From Candidatus Kapaibacterium sp. (GTDB lineage Bacteria; Bacteroidota; Ignavibacteria; Kapaibacteriales; UBA7675): a stretch of DNA of 64,000 nucleotides. Shown here piece after piece: positions 37,002 through 46,800 of this stretch (positions are counted from its first letter, which is position 1; every line of letters begins with the position of its first letter). Both the position numbers and the translations under genes were made by a program. The DNA is taken from contig JANQRB010000043.1 of assembly GCA_028284775.1 (NCBI GenBank), positions 28,509 through 92,508 of the forward strand. Direction: 5' to 3'. Below the pieces are notes generated by a model. That model worked only from the letters and a program-made list of their open reading frames with translations. It was not told where the DNA came from and made no database searches.

Positions 37002-39140
37002 ATGCGTCGAACAACTCTCATTCTGGCCGCTTTAACAGTCAGTGCGTTTGCCTCCGACTTTCCCATTCTTGCTCAGTCGCATTGGGAGTTTCTCGATGGA
37101 CCGCCCGGCAGTGATTTTTCTCACATCGCTGCCAATACAAATGGAATTGTCATTGCTTCTCCTACCAGAGCGAATGTGTTTCTGTCGCGTGACAACGGCG
37201 AATCCTGGGAACAGACTGCCTGGTTTGGCACTTGGGATGAACGTGATTATGTCGTCAACGAACTTGCAGTTGCAGCAGACGGCAGCTTACTCGCATCGGT
37301 GAGAGCGGGAGTGTATATATCCAACAATCTCGGCGAAAGTTGGAAAATCGCCTATCCGCACCCGGCCCAAAGCGTCATTATGGCCAGGGCCAATACCCTG
37401 TACCTGATCGATCAAAAAGATGATAATATTCTCCACACTGAGGATGGCGGCCGAAATTGGATCAATTGTACTAAAGGACTGCCGGACGGGATCTCTCCTA
37501 TCGGTCTCTTAGACCATACTGGGGGTGGCATTTTTACTGTATTAAATAATGGCGTTTTGTTTAATTACGACAATTCGTCAAGTAGCTGGAATAAACTGCT
37601 TGAACTTCCCGGTAAAGAGGATAACCACGCAAAAACTACAATGTCGGCATTGAATGACAGGCGTATCGTGATTAAAATCGATCATTGGCCTTATCTTGTT
37701 CAAACTGATCCACCCAAATATAGTTTGCTGCAAAGAGGGCTCTCAGGCGTCTATTTTAAGAATGATGTACACCAGATACCTGCTACTGGTGAGTTGTTTG
37801 CCGTCGCACAGTTCGGCAGCATTTATCGATTTGATCCGAATGTTGGCTCTTGGACTCGTGACTTCGGCAGTACGAATTATAGATCTCCAAGCAGGAATAT
37901 AGGAGCTAATGCCTTAACGGTTAACGGCAATGGTGAGCTGATAGCCGCAAAGCGAGACGGCACCTACTTCCGCGATGCTGAAAGCTCTAAGTATACATTA
38001 ACAAACGGAGGATTGGCGGCAACATATCTGCAAGCTTTGCATATTAATGAACGCGGGACCATTTTTTGTGCACTATCGGATAAATCCCTGGTTCGTGGCT
38101 CTATTGCAACAGGTGCGTGGGAGCCGCCAGTTTGGCTGGACAGCACCGCTCGATTCATTAGTCAGGCACATACTGATGCCAGCGGCATTGTTTATGTCGG
38201 CCTTGATGAGCGTCTCTATCAGTCCGACGATGACGGCGCTTCCTGGCGAAATCTGGCCGAATTTCCCGAAACGATTTGGAATATCACGACAACGTCCTTT
38301 CAGGAGCCTCTTGTTCTGCTCGAATATGGCAATGTTATGTTATGGAATCGTCAGACAGAAGCCTGGGAATTGGTGTCGGAAAACGAAACATCTGGATGGG
38401 ACTTGACTCGTTATGCCGGGGGCTCATTCAGTTTCGTAAGTGGAAAAGACATCTGGCGCTCCAATGATGACGGGCGGAACTGGTCATTGCTTACCAGCTT
38501 ACATGGCTATGTGAAACAACCCGGGCATATCACAAGTTTCATAGATCACGATGAGCTCGGCTGGTTTGCCGCCAGTTCAGATGGCGTTCTGCGCTCTATG
38601 GACAAAGGACTTTCGTGGGAATCAATCCTCAATGATACGCCTTTCGGCAGTCTGCTCACGTTTAACACTAACGATCTACTGGTTCGCTCTTCCAAACAAA
38701 TTCTGATCTCCACCAACAAGGGACTAACATGGCAAGCTCACACTGATGGTCTTCGGGGTGACAACATAATTGATATCGTAGAATACAATGAGCGTCTTTA
38801 TGTCGCCGTGGCAGGGCAAGGGCTATATCGCAGCGTCGCAGTGGTTAATTCGGTTGAAAATAGTAAGTCCGTCAATAAGCGGTTGAGAATAGTTTCAGTA
38901 CTGCCGCAGCCGATCCAAGACGAGGCTTTTATAGTTATCAGGCTGGATAAGCCAGCAATAGTTCAGAGCGTTCTGCTTGATGCTTTGGGACGCGAAGTAA
39001 CTCAAATTACCAACAGATTTTTTCGAGCTGGACAGCATAAGTTGCTGCTGAACGCCGGACAGTTGTTATCCGGAGTCTACCTACTGCACACTGTGACCGA
39101 TGGCCTCGTTACTGTGCAGCGTATTGTGATTCGACGCTAA
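37002..39140 (+). CDS. Secreted Asp-box beta-propeller protein with T9SS sorting domain
   Basis: A 712-aa predicted secreted protein. A signal peptide (MRRTTLILAALTVSAFASDF) is followed by a sialidase/VPS10-like beta-propeller made of BNR repeats. At least seven Asp-boxes of the form SxDxGxxW are visible: SRDNGESW, SNNLGESW, TEDGGRNW, SDDDGASW, SNDDGRNW, SMDKGLSW and STNKGLTW. A type IX sorting domain ends it (VLPQPIQDEAFIVIRLDKPA, GVYLLHTVTDGLVTVQRIVIRR). No catalytic residues of sialidases are evident, so a binding or structural role is more likely than hydrolysis. GGAAGGG about 9 bases ahead supports this ATG over the upstream one at 36975. Base composition seems more A/T-rich than the neighbours, which may indicate separate origin. 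Confidence 0.85.
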   Translation: MRRTTLILAALTVSAFASDFPILAQSHWEFLDGPPGSDFSHIAANTNGIVIASPTRANVFLSRDNGESWEQTAWFGTWDERDYVVNELAVAADGSLLASVRAGVYISNNLGESWKIAYPHPAQSVIMARANTLYLIDQKDDNILHTEDGGRNWINCTKGLPDGISPIGLLDHTGGGIFTVLNNGVLFNYDNSSSSWNKLLELPGKEDNHAKTTMSALNDRRIVIKIDHWPYLVQTDPPKYSLLQRGLSGVYFKNDVHQIPATGELFAVAQFGSIYRFDPNVGSWTRDFGSTNYRSPSRNIGANALTVNGNGELIAAKRDGTYFRDAESSKYTLTNGGLAATYLQALHINERGTIFCALSDKSLVRGSIATGAWEPPVWLDSTARFISQAHTDASGIVYVGLDERLYQSDDDGASWRNLAEFPETIWNITTTSFQEPLVLLEYGNVMLWNRQTEAWELVSENETSGWDLTRYAGGSFSFVSGKDIWRSNDDGRNWSLLTSLHGYVKQPGHITSFIDHDELGWFAASSDGVLRSMDKGLSWESILNDTPFGSLLTFNTNDLLVRSSKQILISTNKGLTWQAHTDGLRGDNIIDIVEYNERLYVAVAGQGLYRSVAVVNSVENSKSVNKRLRIVSVLPQPIQDEAFIVIRLDKPAIVQSVLLDALGREVTQITNRFFRAGQHKLLLNAGQLLSGVYLLHTVTDGLVTVQRIVIRR

Positions 39141-39214
39141 CGATAAACTGTTGCTCGATGGTGAGCATTGAGCGATCGGTGAAGGCGCGTCCGTAACGCC
39201 TGAATCTCCGGTCT

Positions 39215-39790
39215 TCACGACAGCGAATCAAGCGGGCGATGCCCCGGCTTGCGTAATTTCCTGAATTCCGAAGACGTCATACCGGTCTCCTTCCTGAACT
39301 GCGCCGACAGGTGAGCAGTACTGCTATAATTCATGCGGTAGGCGATTTCCGATAAGGTCATCTCATTGTAGTAAAGCAATTCTTTAACTTTTTCAATTTT
39401 CTGCAGCGTAATGAAACGTTCGATTGTTCGGCCCTCGACTGCGGAAAAGAGCCGGCTTAAGTAACTGTAGTCATAGGGTAGCGTCTTGGCGAGGAGGTCG
39501 GAAATCTTTCCCGTAAATGGCTCCGGGCGATGGTGAATCGTCTCGACAATTAACGATTTTATCTTGCCGACCAGAGCCGACCTGCCGTCCTCCAGCAGCT
39601 CGAATCCGCGGCTTTCGAGTTTAACTTTCAGGTCATTCTTCTGCCTTTGATCGGCGCTACCACGGATACGGACCTCACCCAGGTGAATCTCCGCAACAGG
39701 CATCCCTAATTCCGCGAAGATATCCCGGACTGTGTCGATGCAGCGCTGGCAAACCATGTTTTTTATGCCGAAAGTTGAAAGCGTATCCAT
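39215..39790 (-). CDS. AraC-family regulator with N-terminal CxxC metal-binding-like domain
   Basis: A 191-aa transcription factor. The last 100 residues form an AraC-type double helix-turn-helix (LPYDYSYLSRLFSAVEGRTIERFITLQKIEKVKELL ... LSEIAYRMNYSSTAHLSAQFRKETG). The first 75 residues resemble a degenerate HMA fold, starting FGIKNMVCQRCIDTV with a CxxC pair (Cys14, Cys17) and a following beta-alpha-beta pattern. This suggests direct sensing of Cu(I), Ag(I) or a similar ion. It lies at the end of the Cus-type export island on the same strand and is the obvious candidate regulator. It might alternatively respond to redox state through the cysteines. Confidence 0.85.
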   Translation of the reverse strand: MDTLSTFGIKNMVCQRCIDTVRDIFAELGMPVAEIHLGEVRIRGSADQRQKNDLKVKLESRGFELLEDGRSALVGKIKSLIVETIHHRPEPFTGKISDLLAKTLPYDYSYLSRLFSAVEGRTIERFITLQKIEKVKELLYYNEMTLSEIAYRMNYSSTAHLSAQFRKETGMTSSEFRKLRKPGHRPLDSLS

Positions 39791-39936
39791 AAGGCTTCAG
39801 GAATCTTTTTGATGATCCGAGTCGGACAACTCTAAGTCGACCTATTTATGTCGACGCAACTGCGCCGGCTATTGCAGAACAGCAGTCGAGAATTCCACAA
39901 GATCGTCATTTTCAGCGTTTTTGCGAAAAAAGCGCC

Positions 39937-39991
39937 AATCAGACAGGCCAGTGTCGCCGGTCTGATTGATCCGCAGTCGCCTGGCGACACT
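39937..39991. promoter_or_regulatory. Two overlapping inverted repeats in the araC leader
   Basis: AATCAGAC (39937-39944) pairs with GTCTGATT (39960-39967), and AGTGTCGCC (39950-39958) pairs with GGCGACACT (39983-39991). Both are perfect and interleave, so the two hairpins exclude each other. They lie between the DUF3347 gene and the AraC-like gene on the same strand, where either a terminator/attenuator or protein sites would fit. Confidence 0.4.
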
Positions 39992-40061
39992 CGAAGCACT
40001 ATTGGCTGGAACATGCTGTTGCCCGTACTCCGACTATTTACCAGGACTCCGCCTCATCTTC

Positions 40062-40640
40062 TTACAGCTTTTCCTTTACACTGCCGCAGCGCAGCATCTG
40101 ATCGCCAAAATAGGGATTCTCGATTTCAGGCTCCGCACTCAACCAGTAAGCGCCTGTATCGTCGAAAGCCATCGGACAAAACTGGCGGTACAGCGTTTTT
40201 GAATTGGCCCGGGTTACTGCAATCAGCTGGTAGACATTCTTCGACAGCCCCTTGAAGTGTTCGCGTTGATGAGCAATGTCATCGCTCTTGGCGATTTGAT
40301 CAACATCGAAGCTGATGTTCTTCAGCAGGGTGTCTTTCATCAGGCTTTTAACCTGCGGCGGCAATTTTCTGGCCGCGACGGCCGCGGCCGCGGCATCAGT
40401 TTTGACGAGCGCAGCCTTAACGTCGAGATACGCGGCCAGAATACTCTGTACCTCTTCCCTGGTGACACTGATTATCGCATCGACGTCTTCCATAGCTCCC
40501 AGTCGAGCGTCTTCAGTCTCGCCGACCCGGTCGTGCAGCTGACGCTCTTCCCTCTGTTGATTCTTACAAGCGTTCAGAACGACGATCAGACAAAGAATCG
40601 AGAGAATAAACACTTGACCGGTTTGCTGTTTCAACTTCAT
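40062..40640 (-). CDS. DUF3347-domain lipoprotein
   Basis: A 192-aa predicted lipoprotein: signal MKLKQQTGQVFILSILCLIVVLNAC with lipidation at the cysteine. It carries a DUF3347 domain, a helical region (LAAYLDVKAALVKTDAAAAAVAARKL) followed by a C-terminal signature FCPMAFDDTGAYWLS...NPYFGDQMLRCG. The same domain forms the C-terminus of the adaptor gene next door, so it probably binds the metal handled by the exporter in the periplasm; the conserved Cys and Met residues fit copper or silver. GGGAG six bases ahead decides the start; the in-frame codons to 40658 are ignored. It lies about 125 bases after the adaptor gene. Confidence 0.85.
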   Translation of the reverse strand: MKLKQQTGQVFILSILCLIVVLNACKNQQREERQLHDRVGETEDARLGAMEDVDAIISVTREEVQSILAAYLDVKAALVKTDAAAAAVAARKLPPQVKSLMKDTLLKNISFDVDQIAKSDDIAHQREHFKGLSKNVYQLIAVTRANSKTLYRQFCPMAFDDTGAYWLSAEPEIENPYFGDQMLRCGSVKEKL

Positions 40641-40765
40641 AGCAATCTCCCTTATCAAAAATTAATACAAGCTTCATCGCAATACTTTAACATTCGGAGT
40701 TGTCCCGCGCCTAAATTCGGGCGTTAAACAGAAATTTCTGTCACCGGCCGGAAGATTGCAGCATG

Positions 40766-42556
40766 TCAGGGTGCGAGAGTTTCCGTCACTTCACCACATG
40801 TGAGCATCGCATCACCGAAATAGGGATTGCGAATGTCGGACTTGTCGCTGAGCCAGTCGGCGCCTCTGTTGCCGTCGACCATGGGGCAATACTGAACGTA
40901 CAACGTGTCGCCTGTGGAGCCGAAGCCTCGCGCCAATGCAATTAGCGCGCCTGATAAATTTTCAAATGAACTCCGGACCTGTTCAAGCGATGCGGCTTGC
41001 TTTATCCGGGCCAGCGCTTTCGCGGCAGACTCTGAGTTGGGTATCCAGAGACGCTGCCCTTCATCCTCAAAGAGCGCCTTGTCGGTCTGATTGACAGCCT
41101 CGGTCATCGCTGCGGTTGATTCCTGACTTCGGGGCAGATCGCCGGCCACCAGGGCGTCTTTCAGAGCGAGGTACTTCCCGATTATCCGGTCCAGAGCCGC
41201 CCTAGCCGCAGTTCCAAGTCTTAATGGATCTTGGTCCGAACGACTTTCCGCAACTGCGCTGCCGGATGGTCTGCCGTGGTCATGTCTGGGCGAGGACAAA
41301 TCGTCGGAGGGATTCATCATACTTGGCTTGCCGGCGAGTTGAGCCGCCGCATCGATGGCGAAGGTGCCGTTGAGCGCTATTTCTTCGCCTTCCCGCAGCC
41401 CATCCAGTATGACATAGCTATCGCCAAGCGAAGGACCGAGCGTTACTTCACGCATCAGGAAACCGAGGCCCACATCATCCGAATGTTTAACATAGACCAG
41501 CGATCGTCGCCCGGTCCACATCACCGCGGATTTCGGCACGACCAGCGCTTCTCCCTGCTCTTTCAATGCGCTTTGCACAATGCCGCGGGCCAGCATCGCC
41601 GGCTTCAGTCTCCCACCGGGATTTTTCAATGTCAACCTGGCGCTTGCTACACGTGTATGGCGGTCGATCTGCGGATCGATAAAACTAATCCGACCCTTGA
41701 ATTTCTCGCCCGGCAGCGATTGAACCGTGAAATCGACCCGGTTGCCTACCCGGATCCAGGGCAGATCGCTTTCATATACATCGAAGAGGACCCAGATATC
41801 GCTCAGGTCGGCGACGTCGAAAATGGCCTGGCCCTTAGTAATATAATCGCCGAGCTTAACGTGTTTGTTCATTACAACGCCGTCCACATCCGCCGCGAGC
41901 GGAAAACTGGTTTGCGCCCGACCGGAAGCAATAATCGAATCGATGTGCCGGGGGGCAAGTTTCCAGTATTGAAGTTTATCGCGGGCGGCCTGATACAGCA
42001 CCGGCTGTTCCCGGCGAATCCGGTAGGCCTGGAGCAGCTCTTCCTGGGCTGTCTGCAGTTCCGGCGAGTAAATGTAGGCCAGAGGCTGTCCGCGGTGTAG
42101 GGTCTCACCGGTAAAGTTAACGAGTAATTGTTCTATCCGGCCGGGAATATGGCTGACCTGCGAATACAAACTGCGTTCGTCGACCTGTACCCTGCCATTC
42201 AGCCGCAGCTCCTTGACTGGCTGGCGACGGCCAACCCGCATCGTCTGAATGGCGGCCAATTGAACGGCCGTCGCCGACATTTTGATTTCTCGCGGATCGC
42301 CATCGGGCGCGTCCTTGCGCAGCGGAATAAGATCCATCCCGCATATCGGGCATTGACCTGCCTCGGGCTGGCGGATTTGCGGGTGCATAGAGCAGGTCCA
42401 GGTTTCATCCCTTTGCCCGGCATTATCAGCATGCTGATTATGAGCTGCGTGACTGTTTTCTTCAACACCGGGTTTCATGCACCAGCCAAGTAAGACACCG
42501 ACGAGAAGGGTCAGTGCGACGATGGTAATTGTTTGTCTGTTTATCGACCGTTTCAT
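40766..42556 (-). CDS. cusB: CusB-like RND periplasmic adaptor with metal-binding ends
   Basis: Periplasmic adaptor of a heavy-metal RND efflux pump, 596 aa. After a membrane anchor (VALTLLVGVLLGWCM) there is a heavy-metal-binding domain WTCSMHPQIRQPEAGQCPICGMDLIPL-like (residues about 53-80), then lipoyl and beta-barrel domains (VSHIPGRIEQLLVNFTGETLHRGQ; VKLGDYITKGQAIFDVADLSDIWVLFD). The C-terminal 150 residues are a DUF3347 domain ending YCPMVDGNRGADWLS...NPYFGDAMLTCG. Metal would be captured at both ends and delivered to CusA. The gene order after the transporter and outer-membrane genes on the same strand supports one operon. Cu(I)/Ag(I) is inferred from the family. Confidence 0.93.
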   Translation of the reverse strand: MKRSINRQTITIVALTLLVGVLLGWCMKPGVEENSHAAHNQHADNAGQRDETWTCSMHPQIRQPEAGQCPICGMDLIPLRKDAPDGDPREIKMSATAVQLAAIQTMRVGRRQPVKELRLNGRVQVDERSLYSQVSHIPGRIEQLLVNFTGETLHRGQPLAYIYSPELQTAQEELLQAYRIRREQPVLYQAARDKLQYWKLAPRHIDSIIASGRAQTSFPLAADVDGVVMNKHVKLGDYITKGQAIFDVADLSDIWVLFDVYESDLPWIRVGNRVDFTVQSLPGEKFKGRISFIDPQIDRHTRVASARLTLKNPGGRLKPAMLARGIVQSALKEQGEALVVPKSAVMWTGRRSLVYVKHSDDVGLGFLMREVTLGPSLGDSYVILDGLREGEEIALNGTFAIDAAAQLAGKPSMMNPSDDLSSPRHDHGRPSGSAVAESRSDQDPLRLGTAARAALDRIIGKYLALKDALVAGDLPRSQESTAAMTEAVNQTDKALFEDEGQRLWIPNSESAAKALARIKQAASLEQVRSSFENLSGALIALARGFGSTGDTLYVQYCPMVDGNRGADWLSDKSDIRNPYFGDAMLTCGEVTETLAP

Positions 42557-42602
42557 TGTTTATCGCATAGAAGTAAATGAAGAATTTCCAGAGTTCCATT
42601 CG

Positions 42603-43850
42603 TCAAGGCGACGGCGCGAACTGCTTCGCCGTGAGATAGTCCAGTTTGGCCAGCGCTAAGTTAAAATCGCTCAGAGCGCTGGCTTCGTCCATTCGATAGC
42701 CCAGAATATCCTGCTGCATCCGCAGAACCTCTTCAAGGTAAATGCCGGAATTTCGGTATGCAGCGATTAACAAGTCTTTACTTTGCTCGGCCTTCACTAC
42801 CAGACCGGCATACAATTCAAGCAAATGCCGCGCGCGATCCAGCTCGTAGCGGGCCGCGGCATAGTCGGCAATCAATCGATTGGTCAGTTCGGATTTTGCG
42901 TCTTCCACTACGCGCCGGCGCAGTTCGACCTCTTCCACCGCCGCATCATATCCGCCGCGATAGATCGGAATGCCAATGCTCAGCATCGGCATGAGAATAT
43001 CCTTGCCGTTGTCTGGTACGCCCACGTCTATGCGCTGATCGACAGCGACATAATCCAGTCCGATTCCGAATTGCGGCATTCCCTGTTTAAGCGCGACTTC
43101 TCGCTCCGCCCGCAGGGATTGCACGCGCAGGTCCAACGCGCTCAGTTGCGGGTTGGCCTGCAGCAGACTATCACGACGATAGTCCTCACTGACAACGCTT
43201 GCCATGAGTACCTCGGGAATTTGGACCGCTGCGGCGGGCGGCCGATTCAGAAGGCTGTTAAACCGAGTCACAAGCGCTCGCTCCTGAGCTTCGAGCACCC
43301 GAATCTCGCTCTCCGCTTTATCGATCAGCATGTCGACCCGGATCACATCGTACATAGTAGCTTCGCCATTGCTGAACTTAAGCGTAGCGAGGTCTTTATA
43401 GCTCAGTAGAATCGCATGATTTGTGCGTAACAATTCATGATGCCGGCGCTGCACGAAGAGTGGGTAATAGGCCTGTTTCACCTGCAAAAACAACTTATTG
43501 CGCGCATCCAGGAAGCTCTGTAATCCGGCGGCGGCGCTCAGCGCGGCCCCACTCTCCCGGGCCGCAAGCGTGCCGAACCAGGGAAACATCTGTACGAGTG
43601 ACAATCGCAGCCGCTGCGGCCCGACCCTGGTTTCGGCGGGACTGATAAAATATGCGAAGCTGAAGCGGGGGTCCGGCAGCGCTCCCACCTGCGGGATACG
43701 CTGCAGCGCCGCCTCGTAGTTGGCGAACTTCGCGCGCAGACCGGGATTGTTGGCAGCGGCCTCCCTCAAGTAATCGTCAAGGCTCTGGCTGGCGGCGGGT
43801 GCGATTGCTGCCAAGAGCGCAACAATTAACAGATACTGCCATGGCTTCAT
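42603..43850 (-). CDS. cusC: TolC-family outer-membrane efflux protein (CusC-like)
   Basis: Outer-membrane channel subunit of the metal efflux pump, 415 aa, with a signal peptide (LLIVALLAAIAPAASQ) and two TolC-type repeats rich in long helices (LDDYLREAAANNPGLRAKFANYEAALQRI; RRRVVEDAKSELTNRLIADYAAARYELDRARHLLELY). The start overlaps the cusA stop by 4 bases and has GGGAG five bases ahead. It completes a tripartite CusA-CusB-CusC system spanning both membranes. Confidence 0.93.
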   Translation of the reverse strand: MKPWQYLLIVALLAAIAPAASQSLDDYLREAAANNPGLRAKFANYEAALQRIPQVGALPDPRFSFAYFISPAETRVGPQRLRLSLVQMFPWFGTLAARESGAALSAAAGLQSFLDARNKLFLQVKQAYYPLFVQRRHHELLRTNHAILLSYKDLATLKFSNGEATMYDVIRVDMLIDKAESEIRVLEAQERALVTRFNSLLNRPPAAAVQIPEVLMASVVSEDYRRDSLLQANPQLSALDLRVQSLRAEREVALKQGMPQFGIGLDYVAVDQRIDVGVPDNGKDILMPMLSIGIPIYRGGYDAAVEEVELRRRVVEDAKSELTNRLIADYAAARYELDRARHLLELYAGLVVKAEQSKDLLIAAYRNSGIYLEEVLRMQQDILGYRMDEASALSDFNLALAKLDYLTAKQFAPSP

Positions 43851-46800
43851 TGCTGCTCCCTGATTAATCGACGTTCTTCGCGCATGCAGTAAAGCAAAGG
43901 AACGAGAAAGACGCTGATCAGCGCGACGAGCATTCCACCGAATGTGGGTATTGCCATCGGAATCATAATGTCAGCGCCACGGCCGCTTGAGCTCAATACG
44001 GGCAATAGCGCGATCAGTGTCGTCGCCGCAGTCATGAGAGCCGGCTTGATGCGCCTCTGCCCCGCTTCGACAACGCTGTGCCGGATGGCGGCAATCGATG
44101 CCGGACTGTTCCGCGCAAAACTCTGGTCAAGGTAGGTAGCGATTAACACGCCGTTGTCGGTCGTTATGCCGAAAAGGGCTATGAAGCCAACCCAGACCGC
44201 CACACTGAGATTAATCGTCTCTATGTGAAACAGGTCGCGCAAATTAACGCCCAAAACGACGATGTCGGCAAACCAGCTCTGACCGTAGAGCCAGATCATC
44301 AAAAAACCGCCGCTGAACGCCAGAGCGATGCCGGCGAAAACCATGAGAGATGTTAAGAGCGAGCGGAACTGGAAATAGAGGATCAACAGAATTATCGCTA
44401 AGACCAGCGGAATGATAAAGCCGAGCCGCTTTTCAGCCCGGATCTGATTTTCGTATGAGCCTGAAAATTTGTAACTGACGCCCGGCGGAACTACCAGCCG
44501 CCCCTGATCTATATTGGCCCGGATGAACTGTTGGGCATCGTCGACCACGTCAACTTCAGCGTAGCCGTCTTTTTTATCCAGTAAAACGTAGCCGACCAGG
44601 AAGGTATCTTCACTTTTAATCATCTGCGGTCCGCGTAGGTACTCGATTGCAACAAGCTCCGTCAGCGGTACCTGCGCGCCTGCCGGCGTTGCGACGTAAA
44701 TCTGCCGCAGGCTGGCCGGATCATCCCGCAATTCGCGCGGGTAGCGAACTCGTAGCGTGTAGCGTTCCCGTCCTTCAACTGTGTTGCCGATCTTCATCCC
44801 GCCGATAGCCGTTTCAATAGTCCGCTGCAGATCCTCGACACTCAGGCCATACCGCGCAATGGCATCCCGGTCGATATTGAGATGGATGTATGGTTTCCCG
44901 ACAATCCGATCGGCAAAGACAGCTTCAGATTTAACGGACGGCACTTCTTTGAGGATCGCTTCGAGCTTCAGACCGAAGTCCTCGATGCTCGCAAGATCAG
45001 GGCCATATACCTTGATTCCCATCGGCGCGCGCATGCCTGTCTGGAGCATTACCAGACGCGTTTCGATCGGTTGCAGCTTCGGAGCGGAGGTCACCCCGGG
45101 AAGATCGGCCGCCTGGACGATTGCATTCCAGATATCCTCCGGCGATCGAATGGCGGCGCGCCAGTTGCGAAAATAGCGCCCCGATTCGTCCGGCAGTAAG
45201 TCGGAGCGCTTCATACCCCGCTGCAGGATTTCGTCATTGGCGAGCGTATCGCCCGAGCGCAGGATGAAACGCCCGTCGTCGTCGGTCTGGAAACGAAGAC
45301 GAAGGCCTTTGTCATTAACAAGGTACTCCGGCTTGTAATTGACGATATTCTCGTACATTGAAATCGGTGCCGGGTCAAGCGCCGTTTCGGCCCGCCCCAT
45401 TTTACCGACTACCAGTTCAACTTCCGGAATCGCCGCCACCAGCATATCCAGTTGTTGAACAACAGTTTTGTTTTGTTCAAAGCCTGCGTGTGGCATCGAG
45501 CTCGGCATCAGCAAAAAGCTGCCCTCGTCGAGCGCCGGCATAAACTCTTTGCCGATACCGGGAAAGCTCTGCGTTAATCCCGACCAAACCCGGCCTGAAC
45601 GGATATCAGCGCCGAAGCTGTCGGCTCCCGTGGCGATAAAGCCGAAGACCCGAGCGAAGCCGAGCCAGGTCAGCATCCCGCTTAACACTATCAGGCCCGG
45701 GATCAGCAGAAACTTGCCCTTGTTACGTAGGCACCAGGCCAGGAGCCGACTGTAGAGGCGTTCGAGCGTGTAAAAAGGCAAAAGGATGCCGGACAGGAGC
45801 AGGGCCACGAAGGCAAAATTTGTTCCGGGCGACCGGCCTGCTCCCAGCGGCAGCCAGTAAGATGCAAGCAGCCAGCAAACGGCGATCACGGAAAGCAGCA
45901 GGCTGAAATTGTGCGTCAGTGGCTGGAAGCGCGGCAGATAATGCCGCAGAAACCATGTGACCCCGAAAGCGATGAGAAGGCTCCCGGCCACAAAGTCTAT
46001 GGCAATACTGATGAGGATACCGCCCGCTATCAGGATGGCATTGAGCAGACGGATGAAGCCCAGGCGTCGGATTTTAAGGCCGAAGAGCCAGTGCGCCAGG
46101 GCGGGCAGGATCAGCAATGCGACAATCAGGGCGGCAATCAGGGCAAAAGTTTTCGTGAATGCCAATGGCCGAAAGAGCTTGCCTTCCGCCGCTTCCATCG
46201 TGAAGACCGGGATAAAACTTACGATGGTCGTCGACACAGCCGCGACAATGGCCGAACTCACTTCCGCACTTGCGCTGTAGATCGTCGCGAGCAGGCTCTT
46301 TTCTCCCTTTTGTTCCTTCAGGTGTTTAAGGATATTTTCGGTTAATATGATACCCAGGTCTATCATCGTACCAATCGCGATAGCAATTCCTGAGAGAGCG
46401 ACAATATTTGCATCGACGCCGAAGTAGCGCATGGCGATGAACACCATCAGCACGGCTACCGGCAGCAGGCTTGCGATAAGTACGGCAGCTTTGAGCTTGG
46501 TCACCAGTACAATAACGACCAGTAAGGTTATCAGAATTTCCAGTGAGAGCGCTTCTTCAAGCGTGCCGAGCGTCTCTTCGATCAACTGCGTCCGGTCGTA
46601 GAAGGGCACAATCGTCAGTTGGCTCTCGCTGCCGTCGGCCAGTGTCTTGCGCGGCAAGCCCGAGCCGATAGCGGCGATTTTGTGTTTAAGAGCGCTGATA
46701 ACGGCGAGCGGATTGGCGCCATAACGGGCTACGACCACGCCACCGACCACTTCAGCGCCGTCTTTATCCAACATACCGCGTCGGTTTGCGGGGCCGAGCG

